A stretch of 64,000 nucleotides of DNA from Vanrija pseudolonga (Eukaryota; Basidiomycota; Tremellomycetes; Trichosporonales; Trichosporonaceae): assembly GCF_020906515.1 (NCBI RefSeq), contig NC_085851.1, positions 1,674,001-1,738,000 of the forward strand, written 5' to 3'. Shown piece by piece: positions 56,357 through 64,000 of the stretch. The notes below the pieces were generated by a model. It did not search any database and was not told the origin of the DNA. It saw nothing but the letters and a program-made list of their open reading frames with translations. Positions within the stretch are counted from its first letter, which is position 1. Each line of letters starts with the position of its first letter. Made by a program: the position numbers and the translations under genes.

Positions 56357-57387
56357 TGTGTGCGTTTGTGTGTGTTTGTGGGGGCTGGCCAGGCAGCTCT
56401 ATCACGGCCCTCTTATATCTTGTATGCCGACGGACGGCTCCGCTCGGTTCAGTGCTGTCAGCTTTGCGCCTTGCTTTGGGGGTCGCAGCTCATGACGCAG
56501 GAGCACGTGGCGCGTTTATCATCAAGCCGACACCGAGGAAACCTCGGTCACGCCCCGCCAGGAGAAAGTAAGCCGCGACGTTGGCGGGTTCCCCGCGCCG
56601 GCACGCCGAGGTCGCCAGCAGGCGCACACGACACACGACACACCGAGATGTCACCCCGGATGACTGGTGCGCTCACCGTATGGCGTTATCTTGCCGGTCG
56701 CCTTTGGCGTCATCGGACGCCGGCTACTTGTCACAAGGACCCTTTGGGCTGCGCTTTGCTCGCGCGTCGCCTCGGGCATTGTGGTACGGCCGTCGGGCTG
56801 AACGAGACACTGGGATATTTGCAGTAGAATTGATATTTTCGGCATTTGGAAAGTAAACACACCGGGCGACGAGGGCTTATTAGAAACGCGCATGCTGCAT
56901 TAAGTCTCGAAACAGATGGAACAACGTAAATAGCAGGCAGGCAGATGCAACCTCAACCACCACGGACGGCCTCTGCCAGCCAGTTCTGTACCAGTCACCG
57001 ATACATCGATGCATCATGCTGAGCGAGGAATGCTGACTCGCTACCGCACACACGCACCAGACTCGCACACACGGCTATGCAGCTACGCAGCCACCCACCC
57101 GGCCTGGCACGCACCGTCCGCCTCGCGCCACCATCACTCGCACCGACTACGGCGGCACCGTCCGCAGCAGCGACACCAAAGGCCCCCCCCACTCTCCTTA
57201 ATCGTGTGCATTTAGTCTAGCTATTGTCCAGCGCGTGGAACAAAACAGGGTATACAGAATGAAAAAGGTCCGAGGGACGTCCTCGTCGTGGCGGCATCGC
57301 TGCCGTGTGTGTAAAGAGTTCATGATGCAGTGCAGGTTTGTGGTGGGTTGTGGTGGTCGTAATATGTGGCGTAGCGGGCCTGGCTGC
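56357..57387. other. Intergenic region between TSP2 3' end and the oxidoreductase promoter
   Basis: About 1.03 kb. The segment 56810-56960 is distinctly AT-richer than its surroundings, with TTGATATTTTCGGCATTTGG at about 56830. No open frame resembles a protein family. A C8 run occurs near 57184. Confidence 0.45.
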
Positions 57388-59195
57388 TTAACGCGCCCAG
57401 CCTTGGTTGGCATTGTAGCCGTGGTTCTGACCACTGCCAATCTGGTGCGACTGGTCGGCCTCGTCAATGTCCGTGTACCGCGTCGAGTCGGATCGCATCG
57501 TCAGGCGGTTGTCATTGTAGCCATTGTTGTCGTAGGCTCCGCTCTCGTAGCTGCGGTCCTGCTCAAACGGTGACTCGTTGTCACCGTGGTTGTAGTCGTG
57601 CGACGACTGGCTGTACTGCAGGCGCGACGTGGGCTGCTGCAAGCTGGTCTGGGCACCGCCGCCAATCGAGCCGCGACGCGAGCCGGCGCGCGAACCAGGG
57701 CGCGAAGAGCCACCCTGCTCGTTGATGTGGATCGAAGAACGGTTGGCAACCTCGTGGGCGAGGCCAGGACCGTACTGGTCGGCAATCTGCGAGGCGTAGT
57801 CGTTCATGATAATCGCCATCGAGTCGAGGTCGAGACGGTAACGCTTGGGGGTGAGACCCTTGCCAAAGCGGTACGTCACGTGGTTGGAGCACAGGAGGCC
57901 AGCGAGGATAACCAGGATGTGCGAGGGGATGAGGGCAAACGAAATCGTGTACCACTTCTCAAGAACGCTACGCTCAAGCTTGAGGAAGCGGTTCTTGCAG
58001 CCGTCAAAGTTGGAGCGAGGGTAGCAGAGGGGCGAGATTGTGTTCTCGACGTAGGGCGAGAAGTAACCGCAGCAGCGGAGAGCGTCCTGGATACGGAGAC
58101 GGCCAATAACACCGAGCTGGCGGGACCACTGGAGGTTGATCTTGCCCTCGAGGTTGAAAGTCTTGCGCTTGTAGGTCATGTAACCGGGGGCGGCAATAAA
58201 GGCCAGGCAGACCCATAACAGCACGACGTAGACGGCAAGGAAAGCACGGTTGTTCATGAGGATGCCCGAGTAACCGAGCAGCGACGTGAAGGTGATGAGA
58301 GCGGCGCCAATGGTAGAGACTAGGGTGCGGGTTAGTGCGTGTCCAAAGTGTGACGCGTCGGGAGTGCGTGCAGCGTTCCACATCCCACCATCAAGCGCGT
58401 CCGTCACCACACAACTCACGGATCAACTCGGTGCGGTTAGCCACGCGGATAACGTCCGACTGGTAGAAGACATTGAGCCAGACGAGGATGGATGAGATCA
58501 GAGTACCCAGGCCGTAAAGAATGAGCTGGCCAAGAGTCAGCACTCCCTTCTCGCTGCCCCCACAGCACAGACACCATTTGCGTCTGCACCGCCCTTCGGG
58601 CACTCACCACCGAATTTGCTCCAAACAGAATCCACTTGAAGCGGTTCCATCTGAGCTTGGGCTTGTGCTTTGTCTTGAGGCCACCCTTGCCGAGCTGGAA
58701 TACCAGGCCGTTGTCGTCGTCGACCGTGCCAATGTCACCCATACGCTGGGCATTGGCTGCGAACGCGTCACGACCACCGCCGACCTTGGCGCGGCGGTGC
58801 GCCCAGTCGCCCTGCGCGTGGAGCTTTGTAAACTTTGTGGGCACATAGTTGACGGAGAGCGACGGCGCCTTGTCCTTCGAGTTGTTGCGCAGGTCGGTCA
58901 AGGAAACAAACGACGAGTGCTGCGACGACTGGTCCGAGTACTGGCCGCCCGTCACCTCTGAGAAGGGGAGGGACGGGGGGATGAGCAGGTCGTCGTGGTA
59001 CTGGACCTCCTGCATGGGTGCGCCGTGGTAGTTTGACGAGAGGGCGTGGTCCTGCGAGGAAGCGATGGAGGGCGAGGGCGACCTGCGGTACCCGCCGTCA
59101 AAAGAGTCGTACTGTGACCCGCTCTGATCGCGCCGTGCTCTGGATGGCAGTGCGCGGTTTGCGAGGTCGGTGATCTTGTTGCTACGACCAGGCAT
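57388..59195 (-). CDS. TSP2: Basidiomycete tetraspanin, Tsp2 type
   Basis: Four-span membrane scaffold protein. Start MPGRSNKITDLANRAL, then about 190 residues of Ser/Gln/Asp-rich cytosolic sequence, then KLRWNRFKWILFGANS entering span 1. Spans 2 (LILYGLGTLISSILVWLNVF) and 3 follow, and then the large loop with RCCGYFSPYVEN, CYPRSNFDGCK, the tetraspanin CCG signature plus later Cys residues. Span 4 lies near PSHILVILAGLLCSNHV. The C-tail is Arg/Gly/Ser-rich with an NEQGGSSRPGSRAGSRRG stretch. The long N- and C-tails are typical of the basidiomycete Tsp2 group, linked in Cryptococcus to stress and morphogenesis. Confidence 0.87.
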
Positions 59196-60366
59196 GAGTG
59201 TTGAAGTTGAACTCTTGTTGTCTGGTTGTGATTGAAGCAAGGGGGTAGGGGGAGTGCGCGGCGGTGTGGGCTGGCGGCGTGCGTGTGACACGCCGGGTGG
59301 GTACCGTCTTTGGTGTTGCAAAAGGGGGGGTGATGGGTGGGTTTAGGGCTTAGGAGCCCGGCAGGCAGGCAGGCGCGTGTGGGAGTGATTCAGGTGGAGT
59401 GCGTGTCGCGCTGCGATGCGAGCCTTGGCTTTTTTGCGTCTTCTCGTTGTCCTCGTTGCGGTGAGAGGGGGTGCTGCCGATCGTGACGACTGACGACTAT
59501 GTATAGTCCTTTGTGGGGGCTTGAGTGTTCGTTGAAGTGAGAGAGTGAGAGGAGAGCAATGCAAAGCAAAAGAAAGTGTCAGTGCAGAGAGAATGCGAAT
59601 CGCGCGCAGTGTAGGCTGCTAGCTGTGCAGCAGCAGCAGCAGCAGCAGAGAGGCGTCGCGCCTAGAGGGATACAAGTGCCCGGAATAAAGTCGTTGAAAG
59701 AGGGTCTGTGCCCAGCTGGCTGGCAACGAGCAAGGCGGCGGCAGGGCGGCAGAGGGGCGCAGTTGCACTGCGACCAAGGGTAAGGGGGCGCGAGGCAAGG
59801 GCGCAGGGTACAAAATCTGGTACCGCGGCCGCAGTAGAGCCAAACAACAGCTGCCTGCCTGGCAGTGTTTTGGTCCCCCCTTTGTTACATTTGTGAATTT
59901 TAAAACGCTGATGCAAGAGGGAGGACCCTTTGCTAGAGATCGACCAAGCCAAGCAACAGCGTCCCTGGCCCTGACACAAGTGCAGGCAGAGGGAGGTCGA
60001 GACTGACCAAACAACGAGCAAGCAACATCGTAAACAGTGGCTACAGTGACTGACTGCCTGGCTCGAGGTGTGCAACAGCGCTGCTGCAGGTAGTGATTTA
60101 GGTGCTGCCCCGTCCAACCGCTTCCCCGCGTCCGTCGTCTGTGGCTCACCACCACCTTCCTCCAACCCATTAGCTAATACCCCATCCATTAGCCTGCCTC
60201 GGCAAGCTGCCACACATTCCGTTCCAGCGGCGACCAATTCATACTGGACACCGCTGGGCGCAATGACGCAACTAGCAGCCAGCACCAGCGAGCTACTTAT
60301 ACCCCGCCGTCGTCGTCGAGCGACCACTGATCCACTGACCTCCTCTCACCCACCCACATCACGACA
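59196..60366. other. Divergent promoter region, TSP2 and the short-chain dehydrogenase
   Basis: About 1.17 kb. It contains seven CAG triplets at 59628-59648. Between about 59540 and 59700 the base composition is more A/G-rich. The frames here are repeat-driven (poly-Leu or poly-Gln) and not supportable. Confidence 0.5.
59628..59648. repeat. (CAG)7 microsatellite
   Basis: Seven exact CAG units, about 435 bp upstream of the tetraspanin start on the other strand. It is outside any supported coding region. Confidence 0.9.
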
Positions 60367-61314
60367 ATGGCAGCATCCGCATCCCGCATCGCAATCGTAT
60401 TCGGCGCCGGCCCGGGCACCGGCGCAGCGATAGTGTAAGCGGCGTCCCCTCTCCTCTCCTCGCCAACTAACCTCCCTCCCTCGCAGCCGCGCCCTGGCCC
60501 AGACCCACTCGGTGCTCCTCCTCTCGCGCTCCCTCCCCGGCTCGCTCCCGCGCCTCAAGCTCGACGACCTGCCAGCCGACAAGATCCACGCGGCCGGCTT
60601 CGACGGCACCCCCGCCTCGCTGGACGCCGCGATCGCCGCCGCGCGGTCCAAGTGGCCCAGCGCCAAGGTCGCGGTCGGCGTCGCGAACGCCAACTCGCCG
60701 TGGTCCCCGGGCCCGTTTTTAGACAAGACGCACGCGGATCTCAAGGACACGCTGGATAGCTTGTGAGTGGCGGCGTGGGCGAGTGGCTTGGCCTGCACTG
60801 TGGCGCCTTGTCCTGTGCCACTCCCAGTTGAACCCTCAAGCCCTCGCACTCGCTGACGCTCGTGCTCGCAGCATCGCAACCTGGGACTTTGCGCAAGCCT
60901 TCATCCGCGCCTGGCAAGCCGACTACCCCACCGCGCCTTCAGCCACAGAGTGGGGCACGCTGATCGTCACCGGCGCGACGATGAGCCTGCGCGGCAGCGC
61001 CAACTTCAGCGCGATGGCGCCGGGCGCGTGGTCGCGCCGCGCGCTCACGCAGAGCCTGGCGCGCGAGTTCGGCCCCAAGGGCCTGCATGTCGCCCACGCG
61101 ATCATCGACGGCGTGATCCTTACCGAGCGGACCAAGGTCATTGCTGGCCAGCCGACCGAGGACGGCACGCGTCTCCTCCCCGAGGACATTGCGGCGGCGT
61201 ACGTCGGCCTCGTGAACCAGCGCCCGTCGGCTTGGACGGCCGAGCTTGATCTCAGGTGCGTGTGTGCGCTGGCTGGGCTGGGCTGACGGCAGGCCGTACA
61301 AGGAGAAGTGGTAG
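60367..61314 (+). CDS. Short-chain dehydrogenase-like protein lacking the usual catalytic Tyr and Lys
   Basis: Exons 60367-60434, 60487-60762, 60872-61255 and 61293-61314 give 249 residues. The N-terminus IAIVFGAGPGTGAAIVRALA is a Rossmann nucleotide-binding turn (GxxxGxG form). The middle is SDR-like, with VANANSPWSPGPF where NNAG normally stands. Where the family expects SxxxxxxxxxxxYxxxK, this protein has TGATMSLRGSANFSAMAPGA then WSRRALTQSLAREFGPKGLHV: the Tyr is replaced by Phe or Ala and the Lys position is not obvious. Similar atypical SDRs occur in fungi and bacteria. It may be a binding protein or use another mechanism. It ends PYKEKW. Confidence 0.88.
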
Positions 61315-61445
61315 TGGCGAGATCGCTCCTTTGAAGGAAGGTTTGTCTTTGTCAGAAGAAACCGGGACATGAAATGGAAATGCAATGCAGAATGCAATCA
61401 ATACTACAACTTGAGGCTTTCGGCGCCGGCGACCCTCGCCGCAGC

Positions 61446-63197
61446 CTAGCCAAAGAACAACAGCCCCTTCTCCTCAAACTGTCGGTTCTTGATGCTCGCG
61501 AGCAGCTCAGGCCCAACAGCAGCCACGAGCTCGGTCGTCATGCGTCTGCCCGCTGGGCGGAGCCGTCTCTTGAACATCTGCGTCGGGATCAGCGGTGCCT
61601 CTGTGGGTCACTTACAGCGTACGGGACGAGGCCGAGCCCCGACCCCGTGTCGGTGAAGACTACGAGGCTGCCCAGCAGCTCGGCGGACAGCGTCGCGGGG
61701 TCGAGCATGCCGGGGGGAGGGGGCGTGGGGTACTCTGCGTCGTCGTCTTCGCTCTCGTCGTCTTCACTGTCCTCGTCCTCGTCTGCCCACTCGCCCTTCT
61801 CCTCCATGCTGACGTCGTGAGACTGCGAGGCCTCGCCACTCCCATTCACCGCCGGCGCTGCCGCCTTGGCCGCGTTCACAGCCTCCGCGCTCATCGCCTC
61901 GACGTCCGTAAAGCCAATGTAGCCCTTGTGCGACTGCAGGAACGTGTCCAGCTTGCTTGTGAGAAGGTGGAACTGCTGCGTGCCGGGATCGAGCAGGAAG
62001 CTGGGCGCATACTCGCCCTTGTACCGCATCTTGGCGCAGTCGGCAATCCAGTAGCCTGGGGTGTTAGCGGCTGGCGTCGAGGGTGAGGCAGCCACTCACC
62101 CATGTAGAGCCACTTCATGCCCTCAGCCCCTGCCGCGGCCATCTCACGCACGAGCGCAATCTCGAACAGCGCCGACAGCTTCCCGAGCGCCGCCCACGCC
62201 CAGTCGGGGTCCCAGATAAAGTAGACACTTGACACGCACGCCGGGAGCACGTCAATGACTGAGATACCGACGAGCTTGCCGTCGACGCGGTACAGCAGGT
62301 GGTACGAGCCGTAGTGCTGTGGCAGGTGCGCGGTGTCTGCCCCGTCCGAGTAGGTGATAGCCTCGTCCTGTGGGTGTCAGCTACTGCAGATACACTGTGC
62401 ATCAGCTAGCACATACACCTAGAGGGCTGTCGCACAGGAACCTAGAGAACGACGTCATCGAGTTCTTGCCCGGCCCGTCGTTGTGCACGGCCATCTGGTA
62501 GCGCTTGTACAGGGCGAACGTCTCGTCCGAGGCGACGGCGGGCACAAACTCGAGCTAATGGGTAAGCTTGGAGACCGTCAGAGCTACCCACCTCAAACTT
62601 ATGCTTGCTCTCTCCAGTTGCATACCCCACCTGGTGCAGCCGGAGCTCCTCGACGAGGTCAAACGGCTTGGCCTTGCCCTTTCCCTTCCCCTTGGCCTTG
62701 CCGCCGCCGCCCTGCGTGCCAGCGGCCTCGTCGCCGCCCTCGCCTGGCTTGTGCCCCGTCTGCAAGAAGCGGTTGAAGCGGTTCACCACGCCGCGCTGGT
62801 TCTTGGTAGGGGAGAACGCGCCCGCGTCCAGGCGGATAGTGTACTGCGGGCAGCAGGTGTCGCGCATGTCGGGGCTGTGTGCGCGTGAGCAATGTCGCCG
62901 CCACCCAGTAAGTACCCACTGGTAGACATATTCTCCGGACCGTCTCCAGCCGCGATCAATGAGGCCCTGGTAAAACTGGCGTTAGAGTTGTCATGCGCGC
63001 GCCACCCACACTCGGAGACATTGACGGCGCGACCACTGGGTGCGCGTGTGTCAGTGCCGCTCCTGCCGCCGCCGACGCCACCACCACTTACTGCCATAGC
63101 TCCGCGAGCTCTTGCGGCTGCTCCGCTGGCCCGGGGGAGAGCAGTACCCGCATGTCGAGCAGTTGTACCCCACTGGCCGGAGGAGGGACAGCGCCAT
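61446..63197 (-). CDS. ATE1: Arginyl-tRNA--protein transferase
   Basis: Adds Arg from Arg-tRNA to N-terminal Asp/Glu of proteins, marking them for the N-degron (UBR1) pathway. Start MALSLLRPVGYNCSTCGYCS holds the CxxC pair that starts all ATE1 proteins. A 26-nt exon (63010-63035) restores SYGMVAPSMSPS, then GLIDRGWRRSGEYVYQ, then MRDTCCPQYTIRLD, then NRFNRFLQTG. Later come VGISVIDVLPACVSSVYFIW, GYWIADCAKMRYKGEYAPSF and a final FKRRLRPAGRRM exon ending LLFFG. The two Cys pairs (CGYC and TCC) that bind a cofactor or Fe-S cluster are intact. A 40-residue acidic insert (DEDEDSEDDESEDDDAEY) sits near the C-terminus. Several introns are around 40 nt. Confidence 0.93.
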
Positions 63198-63519
63198 GGT
63201 GGTGTGGTGGTGGAGTGAGTGGTTGCAGGGAAGCAAGAGCCCGCAAACTCGGCTGATCGACGACGAGGAGGTCGAAAGTGGAGGTTGCGGTTGAGTGCGG
63301 CTTTGGTTCCGCAGTGACGACAAGGAACAACATTCTGGAATGGTCGCAGTGCAATCAACCAAGCTGCTCCAAGAACTCAACTCTTTCTCATATCACCATT
63401 GTCGACTGCTGCGCAGGACACTCTTACAACTCCAGAAAAGCTAGTGTAACCACGGCACTTGCGCCTTGCTCGCCTCACGCAAATTCACAAAACCCTCGCC
63501 ACCAGACCCGAGCACCACC
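63198..63519. other. Divergent promoter, ATE1 and TPR gene
   Basis: About 320 bp shared by two divergent genes. It becomes A/C-rich in the last 80 bases before the TPR gene. No other feature seen. Confidence 0.5.
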
Positions 63520-64000
63520 ATGCCACCCAGACTCCCCGCCAAGAGACGGAACCGCGACGACGAGTCGCCGGCGGGCCGCTCGTCCAAAAAGGTCATCAAG
63601 GAGCCGACCTACGACACGTACGACGAGGCCTTTGATGGCGGTGTCGAGCACGAGGAGAAGGGCGAGCGCTACAAGGACGGCGAGAAGGTGAGCTGCCCAC
63701 GGCCGTAGTTGCTGACCCACCCAGGCTCAGCGGTTCTACGAGAAGGCCGCAGAGCTGTACCAGAAGGCCATGCAGTTTGACGAGACGTACGACGCGACAT
63801 TCAACCTGTGAGCTGACGTACACGGTTCGAGCTTACCCCAGTGCCCGCGTTCAGTACACGCTCGCGTCGCAGTTCTACCTCCCCCCATCGTCGCTCGACA
63901 TCTACGGGTCCGCGATCGCGCTGTACCGCAACGCGATGGAGAAGGCCGAGAACCCGTTCCTGAAGAGCGACGCAGCGTTCAACCTCGTGCAGGCGCTGCT
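63520..64000 (+). CDS. TPR-repeat protein, 5' part (runs off the window)
   Basis: Start MPPRLPAKRRNRDDESPA is followed by a Lys/Arg/Glu-rich tail. Two introns of about 37 and 34 nt (after EKGERYKDGEK and after ATFNL) join exons that read AQRFYEKAAELYQKAMQFD, then ARVQYTLASQFYLPPSSL, then a second repeat with IALYRNAMEKAENPFLKS. These are tetratricopeptide-style helices (alternating aromatic/Ala), likely a protein-protein scaffold. The gene continues past 64000, so the family cannot be settled. The basic N-tail suggests a nuclear or nucleolar place. Confidence 0.8.

Overview
The window is nuclear DNA from a GC-rich basidiomycete yeast. The best fit is Tremellomycetes, order Trichosporonales or a relative. 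The evidence is dense genes with many very short introns (about 34-60 nt), donors of the form GTGAGT/GTGGGT/GTAAGT, CTGAC/CTAAC branch sites lying just before the acceptor, strong C/G third-position bias, and protein families typical of that group (tetraspanin Tsp2, Sey1, full-length ABCC pump). No virus-like element, transposon or CRISPR array was recognised. The placement is an inference from gene style and protein families, not from a marker gene.

Layout. 1-2349 is a long promoter region with a helically spaced TTTAATCA array. 2350-7541 is an eight-exon ABCC/MRP transporter. 7856-8930 (-) is an AsaB-like 2-oxoglutarate oxygenase, divergent from an NCS1 nucleobase permease (10039-12223). 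12358-13666 (-) is RNase H1, followed by an intron-containing tRNA-Val(CAC) at 13918-14004. 14786-16801 (-) is methylenetetrahydrofolate reductase. A 4-kb region with little coding signal then leads to a nucleotide-sugar transporter (20865-22740). 23037-31648 holds an unknown protein with a possible ADP-ribosyltransferase-like pattern, a small membrane protein, TAF13 with a large extension, RTF2 and a Ser-rich unknown.

32180-43070 holds a DHA1 MFS transporter, a two-HMG-box mitochondrial DNA-packaging protein, a NIPA-type magnesium transporter, the ER-fusion GTPase SEY1 and COX4. 43787-64000 holds a disordered nuclear-looking protein, the Golgi Ca/Mn ATPase PMR1, a head-to-head pair of paralogous F-box-like proteins, a zinc-free MDR oxidoreductase, tetraspanin TSP2, a degenerate short-chain dehydrogenase, ATE1 arginyltransferase and the 5' part of a TPR protein.

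Most genes are single-copy housekeeping genes arranged in alternating divergent and convergent pairs, with 3' ends often only 55-135 bp apart. There is no obvious pathway cluster. Loose themes are membrane transport (five transporters or pumps), mitochondrial upkeep (HMG protein, COX4, possibly RNase H1) and endomembrane function (SEY1, PMR1, nucleotide-sugar transporter). The least explained items are the F-box-like pair, the 23037-23957 protein, the TTTAATCA array and the possible extra first exon at 20100.
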